Shown here in pieces: positions 22,330 through 33,351 of a stretch of 64,000 nucleotides of DNA; the first letter of the stretch is position 1, and every line of letters starts with the position of its first letter. A program made the position numbers and the translations under genes. The stretch comes from Chrysopilus asiliformis (Eukaryota > Arthropoda > Insecta > Diptera > Rhagionidae), in assembly GCA_964034945.1 (NCBI GenBank), contig OZ035960.1, positions 71,938,652 to 72,002,651 of the forward strand. Direction: 5' to 3'. The notes beneath the pieces were generated by a model. It was not told where the DNA came from. It saw only the letters and a list, made by a program, of their open reading frames with translations, and made no database searches.

Positions 22330-24262
22330 TGACACAAGCCTCTGGTTTGCATAAAAGGAATTCGGGGGGCTATTAACCGTTGTTCTAGGCACTCCAGTCC
22401 TTGCAGACATTCGGTTATCAAAGGAAAATCAAGACCATTTGCTTGGCAAATATTGGGAATTTGTCCACTAATAATTCCCCTATGGCAGTTTTGGCAAAAA
22501 GTATATGTATCGGTTCGACTAGGGAATTTCTCGGATAGATAAAATGTTTTGACAACGAATTCTGGATTATTTAGGTGTTTCCGAATAAGTGTTTGTTTTT
22601 GATTTTTTTAATGTCAGACGGAAACCATAACCCCCTGCAACATATACAAATTTCGGTTGGACCCTGCCGTATTATATCAGAATAATTTGTAAAAATGCGT
22701 TCGCGATTCTGGTTTCTTTCACCTTGCAAATATTCCACGCGTTGCTCAGGTTCCATTATGGCCTGCGATGCGATGTTACGACGGGACTGCCTCACGGTTT
22801 TTGCCTGACGATTGCTGGGTATATTCCTGTGACGTCGAACCCTCTCGTTTGACAAAATCACACGGCGAGAGGTGATTCCGCGTATAGTTTCACGACGCCT
22901 TATTTGGGAAATAGTATTGCTACGTTGTTCTTGTCGCCTCTGGACCTGGTCGGAGCGTCTGAGTACTCTAGCCGCAGTGTTAGGTTGTTGTTCCCGATCA
23001 CGATATTCGAGATCCTGGCGCCTAAGGAAATGTTCCTCGGTATTACGTCCCTGTTCCCGATCACGATATTCAGGATTTTGCCGCCTACAGGAATGTTGCG
23101 CGGTATCACGTCCCTGTTCCCGATCACGATATTCGAGACCCTGGCGCGTGAAAAAATGTTCCTCGGTATTATGTCTCTGTTCCCGATCACGATACTCGAG
23201 ATCCTGGCGCCTGAGGGAATGTTCCTCGGTATTACGTCCCTGTTCCCGATCACGATATTCGATATCCTGACGCCTAAGGGAATGTTCCTCTGTATTACGT
23301 CCCTGTTCCCGATCACGATATTCGAGATCCTGGCGCCTAATACTAAGTTCACACCGCCGAAAAATCACGTAATTTTGCGAAATGATTTAAATCTTAAACC
23401 AAAGTGTTCACACAGAGGTTAAGGTAATTTTGCTTGACATTTCAACTACAGGATTGCTATGAATTTTAGTGTAGGATAGCTATGAATTTTAGTAATATGA
23501 TGAATAATATAATACAAAACATCGATGAAATATGTGCAAACAGAATTAGACACTTCAGAAGAAAATGGAAATGATCTGTAATGAAAATAAACAATTATTT
23601 TCCATTTCATATTTAACTGCATCATAAACATGTCCATTTATTTATTTTTTCAGATCACAGGTTTACTAAAATATCCTCTTCGCGTGCGGAACACGGCTTC
23701 TTTTTCTTATATTTCCGTCTTTCCAATCCAGCAAAAATGTCAAAACTGATGTACTCAAGAGAGCTGAATGAGTGATGCAGGGTTGTAGACATTGTTTTTG
23801 CTTGATTTCGTTCGTAATTTTGTGGAAATTGCATACTTTTAGTGATTTTGAAAACAGGTTAATGTACTGGAAATCTCGTGATTTCGTTCAAAATTACGAA
23901 AATCTTCAAAATTACGTAATTTTGCGTCTGTGTGAACATAGTATTAGGGAATGTTCCTCGGTATTACGTCCCTGTTCCCGATCACGATATTCAAGATCCT
24001 GGTGCCTGAGGGAATGTTCCTCGGTATCACGTCCCTGTTCCCGATCACGATATTCGGGATCCTGGCGCCTGAGGAAATGTTGCGCAGTATTCTGCTCCTG
24101 TTCTAAAGCGCGATAAGACTCGTTAGACCGTGCCAAATTTCGCGCTATGTCATCCCGAATACGTTCAGCATTTCGATGTTGGCTATTTTGACGGTTTATA
24201 CGCATTGATTGGGTTCTAATCGTTTTTCTTTGGTTAAGAGATTGTTTTCGTAATTTAGGCAT
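22330..24262 (-). pseudogene. Helitron replicase N-terminal part with 20-aa repeats, interrupted
   Basis: The likely start is Met at 24262 (MPKLRKQSLNQ). A basic leader follows, then tandem 20-residue repeats of the type RRQDLEYRDREQGRNTEEHS. Two or three lie before and about six after the element inserted at 23341-23943. Then come SRRVILSNERVRRHR, CICCRGLWFPSDI, a frameshift near 22590, TFCQNCHRG, NGLDFPLI, CLQGLECLEQR and LIAPRIPFMQ. Arg/Glu-rich repeats followed by a Cys motif and LxxxEERLIAPRIPFMQ are typical of the N-terminal part of insect Helitron proteins. The repeats have 60-bp DNA periodicity with high identity. Confidence 0.82.
23341..23943. mobile_element. 603-bp TIR element inserted in the Helitron N-terminal repeats
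   Basis: The left end TACTAAGTTCACACCGCC and the inverse of the right end TACTATGTTCACACAGAC are imperfect terminal inverted repeats. They extend about 35-40 bp and share ACGTAATTTTG. The flanking triplets are TAA on the left and TTA on the right. The intact host repeat unit suggests TTA, so a 3-bp TTA duplication with one changed base is plausible. The interior is noncoding. A GTGTTCACACAG motif recurs at 23404. It is possibly PIF/Harbinger-type by target length. Confidence 0.6.
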
Positions 24263-24654
24263 TCTAACAAAAATCGTAGCAAATTTAGAATTCCAGAAAG
24301 AAAAAAAGATATATTTACTAGCACGCAAAGTAGCTTACCTAGCGCAATTAAGAAAATTGCACTAAATTTAAAAATATATCCTCAGTTTCAGGAAATTTTT
24401 AGGTTCACTTCACCAAAAGTTATGTTCACTTCACCAAACAGATTTTAAATTGTTGATTAAAAATTTAGTTTGAAAGTCAATTAATAATCAATTTATTTTT
24501 TCATTTTTTAGATTATTAAAAATTTCCGGGCTTTTGTTTTCTGAGATTTTGTTTTCCGGGATTTCGTATTTTCCGGTATTTTAAATTTCCGATATTTTAT
24601 TAATTCCGGGATTTTGTTTTCCGGGATTAAGTACGAATCCCGATTCTTATAGAC
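24263..24654. other. AT-rich DNA with degenerate CCGGGATTTTG minirepeat
   Basis: From about 24520 to 24630 a degenerate motif TTTTCCGGGATTTTG recurs several times. No coding or element end was recognised upstream of it. Confidence 0.4.
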
Positions 24655-24900
24655 CAGTGGTTCCCAAACTCTTTTGGCCCACGGACCCCTTTTCATAGTC
24701 AAAACTTGCCCACGGACCCCTTTTCATAGTCAAAACTTGCCCATGGACCCTGGGTGAAAAACTACATAAATGCATAATAGAAAAATTACAAATTTAACTT
24801 TAATGTCTTGAATGGTAAATGATGATGTAAAAATAAAATATTAATAAAACATTTTGTTGAAGAAGTATTTATTGAATCTCCGCCGAAGACGCGGCCTTTT
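24655..24900 (+). mobile_element. hAT-type terminal fragment
   Basis: It starts CAGTGGTTCCCAAACTCTTT followed by TGGCCCACGGACCCC, the characteristic tip of many hAT transposons. A 30-odd-bp block around GGACCCCTTTTCATAG is tandemly duplicated. No transposase and no matching right end were identified. The right limit is arbitrary. Confidence 0.55.
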
Positions 24901-25052
24901 ATATTCGTGGCTCGTTTGCCAACGTTCCCGCTTAGCGTCTATCAATATCGAGAGGCTGTATAGAAATTTTGGGCCGTTGTGGATTTTGGGTACCTATTTT
25001 CAATATTGATCATTTGTGTAATTTGTTATAAATAGTTAATGAACTTTTTTAG

Positions 25053-25476
25053 GAGACTCTGGATACACTCTGGAACCGCATCTATTGACACCAGTGAGGA
25101 ATCCTAATGATGAAAGGCAGCGTCGTTATAATGAGGTCCATAGCATGGTGAGAAGTACTGTCGAGCGCTGTATAGGAGTGTTAAAAAGTCGCTTTCGGTA
25201 AGAAAATAATTTAAAGCAAATGATTATTTACAATTAGTATTTCTTATTTGCAGGTGCTTACATAAAGAAAGGAAGCTACGGTACTCCCACGAAGCTGCAG
25301 GGCAAATAATTTATGCATGCGGAATTCTTCATAACATGTTAATTAATAAGGGATTTGTAAGTGACATTGAGATTGATGCTGCAAACGACGATGAGGACGA
25401 AACCATATCTAACCATCAACATGTTAGAAATGGTAATCAGGAATATTTAATCAATTATGTATATGAAAATCTATAA
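25053..25476 (+). pseudogene. PIF/Harbinger nuclease (HARBI1-like), 3' exons only
   Basis: Exon 25053-25197 follows a TTTTTTAG acceptor and encodes SGYTLEPHLLTPV, NERRYN-like QRRYNEVHS and VERCIGVLKSRFR. An intron 25198-25253 (GTAAG...TTGCAG) follows. Exon 25254-25476 encodes LHKERKLRYSHEAAG and QIIYACGILHNML and ends in an Asp/Glu-rich tail and TAA. ERxIGxLKxRFRxL and ILHNML are signature blocks of the DDE_4/HARBI1 nuclease C-terminal half. The first catalytic aspartates must lie upstream, but 24655-25050 is occupied by hAT-like and unknown DNA, so the gene is 5' truncated. Confidence 0.85.
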
Positions 25477-26261
25477 TTGTATAACAAAAACCCAATATAT
25501 ATTAAAAAATATTTTTTTAATCGTATAAAATATGTGTTTAATTTAATAACATTAATTACAGACAGTCAAGATAATATGTATAAGCGCACACATGTTTAAA
25601 AGTCTTAAATAATTTTTTAAATCAACTTAAATAACTAACAAATATTTACATATAATACATTTATTCAGGTGGATGTGCCAGTTTCTTTAATAAATTATTT
25701 GTTTCTTGCTGCGCTGATATTAGCACATTAATTGCAGTGAGCAATTCTCCTTGTCTCGCATTGGCCTCCATTTGCTGTTGCTGTGTCTCACGAATTGCAG
25801 TAATCATTTCATCATATTTTAAATTGGCCTCTCTCTGTTGTTGCATCGTCTGACGAAGAATGGTAATTACATCTTCTTGCAGTTTTATGGATCGCTGCAC
25901 ATAATTAGTTGGGTTAGCCTTAAATCAAAATTTAGCTTTGTTAGTTATTTATATTAGTAATAGTAAGATTATATATAAAATGAATATATAAAAATGCTGT
26001 TATAAAATAGACAATAGAGGAGCATAAAAACTTACGCTTCGAGTATTTCTCTGCCTCAAGGTTGTTGGTGGGGTTGCAGGCACACCTCCAGCTGTTTCTG
26101 CAGGCCTATGATTTGTCAAAGATGCAGATGGCGACATTGGTGCGGCAGCAGAAGTACATGGAACAGATGGCATGGGTGCAATTAGTGTTGTACTAGTTGT
26201 TGGCGCGGCCGTCATTTGTGGATTTGACTCCATTTGTACCGTCAAAGATGTTGTGGCACTG

Positions 26262-26527
26262 TATTACTTACTTTTTATTTTAGTTTATTTATTTTTAGTT
26301 AATTAAAAGATAATCGGATTTTTATTTCTTTTTTAATTTATCTGTTATTTATAAATTGATTATTCAAACTAGCGACTCCATTTATATTCCCAATTCTTCG
26401 ATTTTCGCCTATCCGTTTCGCTGGCTGGATCCTCAATGTCCCATCTTCATGATCGTATCTCGCCTCTATTCAAGAAAACCTGTTCATATCTGGTATTACA
26501 GTTTAGTTTTTAAATTTGCCTGTAACA
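26262..26527 (-). repeat. 3' LTR of the nested Gypsy element
   Basis: It is 266 bp and apparently identical to 33352-33617. On the minus strand it starts TGTTACAGGC and ends GTAAGTAATA. It is preceded by a purine-rich AGAGTGA at 26528-26534. Confidence 0.95.
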
Positions 26528-26724
26528 TCACTCTACACCTGATGAAAAGAAAAAAAATTAATAAAAAAAACATGTGTGTGCAGTGCACACGCGGTAGAAG
26601 TGAAACCTTAGGAAAACTAAACAGCGAGAGAATGAGACGAATGCGGTATCAGGTGTGGGATAGTTATAGCGTTTATTTATTATAATATTGGTACCAAGTT
26701 CAAAAGTCATATTATATTTTTATT

Positions 26725-27602
26725 GAAAATCTAATACCGGATTCATGATCAGCGACCCCAAAAACCCCCTTATGCCGATTTTTCCGAGGAAAAACGGGAA
26801 AAAGGATATTTATCCTTACAGGACCTTTCGTTTCGAATTTTGAAAATCTAATACCGGATTCGTGATCAGCGACCCCAAAACCCCCATAGTGCCAATTTTT
26901 CCGGGGAATAATGGGAAAAACGATATTTTCATTATCCTTACAGGACCTTCCGTTTCGAATTTTGAAAATCTAATACCGGATTCGTGATCAGCGACCCCAA
27001 AAACCCCATAGTGCCAATTTTTCCGGGAAAAATGGGAAAAAGGATATTTGCGTTATCCTTACAGGACCTTCCGTTTCGAATTTTGAAAATCTAATACCGG
27101 ATTCGTGATCAGTGACCCCAAAAACCCTAAAGTGCAAATTTTTCCGGGGAAAAATGGGAAAAAGGATATTTTCATTATCCTTACAGGACCTTCCGTTTCG
27201 AATTTTGAAAATCTAATACCGGATTCGTGATCAGCGACCCCAAAAACCCTAAAATGCAAATTTTTCCGGGGAAAAATGATAAAAAGGATATTTTCATTAT
27301 CCTTACAGGACCTTCCGTTTCGAATTTTGAAAATCTAATACCGGATTCGTGATCAGCGACCCCAAAAACCCTAAAATGAAAATTTTTCCGGGGAAAAATG
27401 ATAAAAGGGATATTTTCATTATCCTTACAGGACCTTCCGTTTCGAATTTTGAAAATGTACGTACATAGCTAAAAACCTGCTCCTGGCAACATAGATCATT
27501 TTGCAAAAAACCGCATAAAAATCGGTCCAGTAGTTTTTGAGTTTTGTAATCTCAGGCAGGCAGACAAACAGACAAACAATAAAACATCCATTTTTATATA
27601 TA
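26725..27602 (-). mobile_element. Family E repeat, copy g, nested inside the Gypsy 3' region
   Basis: The 5' head ends at about 27602 (ATATATAAAAATGGATG on the minus strand). About six 122-bp units with GGTCCTGTAAGGATAA follow towards 26725. The GGGTCTGC tail is missing, so it is 3' truncated. Because it sits inside a Gypsy copy with identical LTRs, it either inserted very recently or travels with the Gypsy element. Confidence 0.7.
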
Positions 27603-28776
27603 TAGATATGTATGTATGTATATATTGCAATGTATGACGAAACATCAGTAATTTATCCCCTCCTGTCTCCACTTCCACCATCCACCCACCACCCTCCTAC
27701 CACTTCTCCCCTTACCCTTACCCTACACTCTTATTTACGATAAATTGACCGGCACCCATATGTATTCTATCTCATTTTCTCGCAGGCTAAAATATCCTAT
27801 CTCTTTTTACTGTCGCTTTTTCGTTTCATCGAGTTTGAAATCACTCACAACGCCGCTAAAGAAGTTTTCACTTCAAAAAAAGAAAATCCTTTAAACTCCT
27901 GTAAGTTTGATTAAACTATTATGTGAAGGACCAACTTAGTCCAGAAGCCGATTGATCGTTCCATGTAGGACGCAAAGCGAGGCATCGAACTTCAAAATCA
28001 CATAATAAAATAAACACTTCTAAGATTGAAACACCAAAGTTCTTCTCTGGATCAGAACTAACATCAAAGCACGTCATTCTCAAAAAAAATTTTTTTTTCT
28101 CAAAGGAAATTTGCGGAATTAGTATGGAAGAGATCCTAATTTCCTATAAAACTCGTAAGAGGAGGATCTTACTTCGAGCACCCAAGAGCTTACGCGAAAC
28201 TATTACAACTTGCATAAATATATTCTTAAATCTGAATGACATATATAAATCTTTTCCTTTTTCTTTTAAATACTTGCTAGATAATAACATATGCAAGTAT
28301 ATCGATTATGGATCAATATAATATCCTATCGACATACTAATCGTAGTTTTAAGATCAGCTAACACACGGGGAAAATAGTGACATTACACTACATAAACCT
28401 TTATAAAACGCTGCCAAAATCTAGGGAGGAGTACCGAGAGGAAACTGTCACCTATTGGGCAGTTTTACAAATCGCAGTTTATTACGATTTTCCTTGCGCA
28501 ACCTTCGGTTAACTTTTTTTTCCCCTAGGGCGCGAACAAATAAAACATGATACAGGGCATACACAACAAAAGTGCTGATCTATTTAAAACCGTTTGAGGT
28601 TTAGTAAGAAACCAATCTTATAATATTTTTTTTTTCTTTTCAAGTTTTTTTTTCCGTATTTTTTTTTCTTTATAAGACTATACAAGTCATTCAAAACTAA
28701 AGAATATAAACATACGAGTACCTATACTACAAAATTAACGAACTAACAAAATACTTAAAATTAGGATCGTTTCACA
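27603..28776 (-). other. Noncoding 3' region of the nested Gypsy element
   Basis: No env-like frame or other domain was found. A CT-rich stretch (CCACCATCCACCCACCACC) lies at about 27675-27700. Distances suggest an untranslated region of about 1.3 kb apart from the E insertion. Confidence 0.5.
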
Positions 28777-29799
28777 TTAATTCGACTTAATATCTTTTTT
28801 ATGGAATTTACCTCTACGCTTAGAAGTTAAATCCTCTAACTCATAAATATTACCGTGCTTAGATATTACTTTACTTTTGATCCAAGGGAGGAATTTATGT
28901 TGAATTCCGCGCGTTGCATCTGATAGGCCAAAATTTCGCCGCCATACCGTGTCATTGACCATAAAGTCTTGAGGTCGAGTTCGTAAATTATATCGCTTGG
29001 CCGACAATTCATGTGATTTTTGGAGATTCGAATCAGCTTTTGTTCTCGAATCTTTTAACGCTTTTAATCGCTCCTGGTAATGCACCGGTGTATTGGCATC
29101 CAAGACCGTATATTCTCTGCCGTTGCGAATCATTTCTTGCCCAAAATTAAGATAATATGGGGAGTAATCTAGCGTTTCATGCATGGAAGATCTGATGGCA
29201 CAACCGATTTCCGGCAAATACTTTGCCCAATTTTTGTGTGAATCCTTCACGAAGGCCCGAATTCTGGTTATGATCGTCCGGTTGGCTCTTTCTGTCGGAT
29301 TACTTTGGGGGTGATAGTGTGCCGTAAGCCATTGACCAACATTATATTCTCCCAAAAACGCTTTGAATTCCTTACCTATAAATTGAGGTCCATTATCGCT
29401 CAATAGGAAACGGGGAACACCATAAACTAAAAACACCTGATCCTTTAATACTTTTATGAGGGAAGTATGTTTTGCGTTTCTTAGAGGATAAAGCAAGACA
29501 AATTTAGTTAGTTTGTCTACGATCACCAGCAGAAAATTATACCCTTTGGAGGAGCGAACGAGAGGCCCAATAAAGTCGCAACTTATTATTTCCCAAGGAC
29601 GCGATGCCGATATATATTGACCCATGTTTGGAGTAAGGGATACATTTGGACTTTTGCAAGCTTTACATGTCTCACAATCCCGTACCCAGTTTTTTACATC
29701 GGTTCGCATTTTTGGCCAATAGAAAAGTTCAGTTAACCTTCTGAAAGTTTTGAAAAATCCAAAATGGCCTGCTGTCGGGTCATTATGATATTGGAGCAA
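28777..29799 (-). pseudogene. Gypsy integrase fragment
   Basis: The open part encodes an HHCC zinc finger (HNDPTAGH, CETCKACK). A DDE core follows with SCDFIGP, LLSDNGPQF and NPTERANRT. The tail contains YNLRTRPQDF and FHKKDIK. In the same frame the sequence is readable about 16 codons further upstream (to around 29846), where it meets the reverse transcriptase frame without an RNase H between. The frame differs from that of the reverse transcriptase, so this part cannot be made by simple readthrough. Confidence 0.9.
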
Positions 29800-31168
29800 A
29801 AGATGTTTTCTTTTGTCGGAGGGAACAATCAGGTTTCCCTTTCAATAATGCCGTCAACGGGGCTATTACCGACGCGAAATTTGGTATAAATTTTCGATAC
29901 CACGAAAGCATACCGATCACCTGCCGCAATTGTTTGATATTTTTCGGAATGGGTAAGTCTAAAATGGCATCAACTTTCGACGTATTCGTGGTTATTCCCT
30001 GATTAGTTAATGTGTATCCTAAGAAGTCTAATTTTGGCACACAGAATTTAGATTTCAACAAATTAATCGTTAACTTAGCTCGTTTGAGTCGTCTGGTCAC
30101 TTCTTTTAACAGAAAGATATGTCGCTCAAAGGTTTCCGAGCAAATCAAAATATCATCTACATAATAGAACACCTCTCCTTCCAAATCATGACCCAGAACC
30201 TCACACATAAGTCTTGCCATACTTTTCGGGCTATTTACCAATCCAAAAGGGGTGCGTAAAAAGCAATATTGTTTTCTACCCGGAATGGCAAAAGCCGTTT
30301 TTACTTGAGCTGTTTGTGATAAGGGGATTTGAAAGAAGGCCTCGGATAAATCGATTGAGGATAAGTAGCGGGTAGACTTCAATTGAGATAAGATTGCTTC
30401 TAAATGGGGCATCGGAAATGCATCAACAACTGTTATGGCATTTAGAAATCGCGCATCCAAACAAAATCTAATTGACTTTTTATCTTTTTTCATTGCGACC
30501 ACTACAGGGTTAGACCAAGGAGATGGTTCACATTCGCGGATTACTCCTAGTTTCAACAATCGATTTAGCTCTTGATCAACTGCTGGTAGTAAATTAGCAG
30601 GTATGGGATAACACTTGTGATGAATGGGAGGATGATCTTTTGTGTCAATGTCATGGGTTATTATATTTGTACATCCGAAATTATCCTCTGATGTGATTGG
30701 AAAATCATCTATTACTCTGGATAGTTGACTTTGTTCGGACGGATTCATTGAACTAGGAGAATCTGTTGCATCTAAGGTGGCCACTACTGTGGGATGGATT
30801 TGAAATTTATGCCAGAAATCGATTCCCAGGATCAATGAATGATTTAAATTAGGAACTATGAGTACTGGCATCAGGTGGGTTTCACCGTTGAAGGTGAATG
30901 GTAAATCTGCTGTTTCTGTGCATGTGTGAAAAGAGCCATCTGCTGTGTGAACCAGCACATTCGTATGACGTTTGATCACTTTCCAGGCTTTAACCAAATT
31001 CACGGCTTGGGCTCCTAAACAAGTATGAGTAGCCCCGCTATCTAATAGTGCCAGAATATCGCTTCCGAAAATAGAAATAACTAAGTGTGGCCTACTATCA
31101 TTTTCCAGAGATGTCCCTACCCTGAGGTAAGTTATTGACGCTTCAGTATCGGTTGACAAATCAATCAA
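29783..31168 (-). pseudogene. Gypsy protease-reverse transcriptase, truncated before RNase H
   Basis: Protease active site LLDSGATH is at about residues 41-48. Reverse transcriptase blocks are RFCLDARFLN, SSIDLSEAFFQIPL (Asp about 273) and YYVDDIL (336-339), ending with the thumb/connection motif SWYRKFIPNFASVIAPL. At about residue 443 (ALLKG) the homologous sequence stops and integrase-side sequence begins in another frame. In the same frame upstream there is an in-frame TAA at 31199-31201, so the Pol start is uncertain. Pol would normally be made by frameshifting from gag. Confidence 0.92.
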
Positions 31169-31198
31169 ATCATCGCAACTATCCTGAGCATCGGAAAA

Positions 31199-31408
31199 TT
31201 AGATTAAATCGGCAGAAACATTATTATTTACCTCACTACTATGATAATTACACATGTAAGTCGAACTTCCAATTAATGTGAATTGAGAAAAATCATCGTC
31301 GTCTAAAAAAAATGTGTCGTGGGAAAATAGGGAATCAGTTTCAAAAGTATCGACTCTAGTAATCCCTTCTACTGAGTCGAAGACCCTTCCCCCGCCTGCT
31401 GACTGCAA
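31199..31408 (-). pseudogene. Pol N-terminal segment overlapping gag, ended by a stop codon
   Basis: It is in the same frame as the protease ORF (31168) and overlaps the end of gag by 40 bases. It is acidic (FFLDDDDFSQF). It is separated from the protease frame by one TAA codon and about ten further codons. This layout fits a -1 gag-pol overlap in which the stop has arisen by mutation, or a separate translation start for Pol. Confidence 0.55.
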
Positions 31409-32724
31409 TTAAGACACTCCGCGGCTGTAGTATTCTCTGCTCCACACCTATAACACATGAGGCGTGCTCTTCTTGGTTGGGAACATTCGAAAACAGGGTG
31501 ATATCCCAAATAGCAATTGACACATAATCGTCTAACAGGACTGGTGGAAGAGTTAAGTCCGGTAATTGGCCTTGTGGAATTATTAGGGCTTGTATGCGAA
31601 CGGGAACGATTGTTGCGGAAATTTTCACTTTGTCGATCGTTACGACCGTAACCATTTTGTCTGAAAGGATTATTTCTCCTTGCGGAAGGGGAAGCTACCA
31701 GTTCGTTCAACGTGGCAGATCGGGGCAATCGAGATGGCCCAGCAGCATTATCAACGGAAGATAATAAACTATTGTTTTCTATAGTTTTCAAAGCTCGCTT
31801 TAATTCTTCCAAAGAAGTAACGTCTTGGGAGAGGAGTGGAATATTTAAGTGTGGCAAAAGATTTCGTCGGATTAGCCTAATTTGGTCTAAGGAAGACATC
31901 GGACACTCGAGCTCCCTAAACAGAGCTTCCATGGATGCCACATACACACCTACTCTTTCACCCCACCGCTGTTTACGTTGTTCAATTGTACGCCGAACTG
32001 CTAAATCACTGTCATAACGGCCAAAAGTCGAGGTTAATTCTGCGGCAAAAGTATTCCAGTCAGTGAAAATAGAGGCACTCCTATACCATTGTAAAGCATC
32101 ACCCCTAAGTAACAAGTGAATAGAAGACATAACTTCAGCTAAAGTAAGATTTTGCCTCGCGGCCATACGTTCAATTTCCGCTAGAAAGGGCCTAACCCGC
32201 AACACCTTGGGATTTCCCGTGAAAATTATACCCCAATCTTTGATGTCTATTTTGCGGAGTTGAAAACGTCGCGGTTCTTCTCTAACAGATCTTTCAATAG
32301 GTACGATGGTTGGGTGGTTTCTAGTGCTAGGATTCAGCATATCCACATTGCGAAATTGCGCCTCTCTTACCTGAAGTGACAACTGCTGAATTTGATCCGA
32401 AATTGCAATAATAGCGTCTTCTACCCTGGACAATCTTACTCCTTCGTTAACGCTTGCTGCGGCTTGAGAAGACGTACCTGGGCCTGCCGAAGGCTCATTA
32501 GTCGCAATTTGGTTTTGTGGTGAAGGCATGGAATCATGTGAACCCGATGAATGCTCGAGGTTAACTTCACAATTTTGGTCTTCTGAAGGTGGAATAGGGC
32601 TATGCTGAACGCGGGACATGGATCGAGTCGTCACTTGTGCTTCGGGAGAATTACTAGTATCTGCCGAATCGAGAAAAAGGCTTCTTCCTCCAATTGGCGT
32701 TCCACGTCCTTTGCCTCTGACCAT
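31369..32724 (-). CDS. gag: Gypsy Gag (451 aa)
   Basis: The start Met at 32724 is about 0.6 kb after the primer-binding site. An N-terminal Ser/Gln-rich part precedes the capsid-like region with LRVRPFLAEIERM, LLRGDALQWYRS, RRTIEQRKQRWGE and VYVASMEALFRELE (about 175-275). The C-terminal nucleocapsid has a CCHC knuckle CVNCYLGYHPVFEC. A second knuckle CYRCGAENTTAAEC has Asn in place of His. Gag forms the particle that packages the RNA. The frame is intact. Confidence 0.92.
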   Translation of the reverse strand: MVRGKGRGTPIGGRSLFLDSADTSNSPEAQVTTRSMSRVQHSPIPPSEDQNCEVNLEHSSGSHDSMPSPQNQIATNEPSAGPGTSSQAAASVNEGVRLSRVEDAIIAISDQIQQLSLQVREAQFRNVDMLNPSTRNHPTIVPIERSVREEPRRFQLRKIDIKDWGIIFTGNPKVLRVRPFLAEIERMAARQNLTLAEVMSSIHLLLRGDALQWYRSASIFTDWNTFAAELTSTFGRYDSDLAVRRTIEQRKQRWGERVGVYVASMEALFRELECPMSSLDQIRLIRRNLLPHLNIPLLSQDVTSLEELKRALKTIENNSLLSSVDNAAGPSRLPRSATLNELVASPSARRNNPFRQNGYGRNDRQSENFRNNRSRSHTSPNNSTRPITGLNSSTSPVRRLCVNCYLGYHPVFECSQPRRARLMCYRCGAENTTAAECLNCSQQAGEGSSTQ

Positions 32725-33328
32725 TACTTTAGTGAACTAAGTTTATCGAGTTATTATAGCGACAATAAATTTTAGTCGATACTTTAACCTCCGTTTGGAA
32801 GCAATCATTTAGTTGCCAAAAACAACAGACAAAAAAAATCTTCCGATGGTATAACTGTCGTTGAGAACCGTTTAGAACAATTGTCTGTAAAACCAGTTCA
32901 CGACTATGACTAGTTTCGAACACTACCACTATCAACAAAATTATTCGATTGAGTCGTATTTGATTTTGATTACTCAATTAACCATTTGAAGAATAAACGG
33001 TACAAAAAATTTCCGCAACTGGAATGAACCCCGAACGATTCAGTGCTTCAGAAAGCGCTATTCCTTGAATTAAAATCACCAATTTATGAATTTTATAAAT
33101 TATTATTACAGATAAGATTCGACATTTAATCCTAAAAAAAACTGCTGGACCAACGAACAAAACCGCGGTCTCTTAAAACACGAAAAACAAAACCACGATT
33201 ACTTAAACACGTTCACAATTTATTTTAATGAAAATTACCACCTTAAAAATTGGAAAATATTACCTCACGTTTTTTTTTTTTTTAGATCCAACACAGGGCA
33301 GCTTTTCTTTCTCAAAGCTCTTACCTCG

Positions 33329-33350
33329 TGGTCTCTGCTCTCGGGCGCCA
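33329..33350 (-). promoter_or_regulatory. Primer-binding site of the nested Gypsy element
   Basis: On the minus strand one base after the LTR end the sequence is TGGCGCCCGAGAGCAGAGAC. Its first eight bases match those of lysine-tRNA-type primer-binding sites. The exact tRNA was not determined. Confidence 0.8.
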
Positions 33351-33351
33351 A

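Noticed and set aside
22872..23422. Plus-strand frames rich in CSRSRYS and in ITSLFPITIFE repeats
   Set aside because: They are antisense shadows of the 60-bp Helitron coding repeats on the minus strand.
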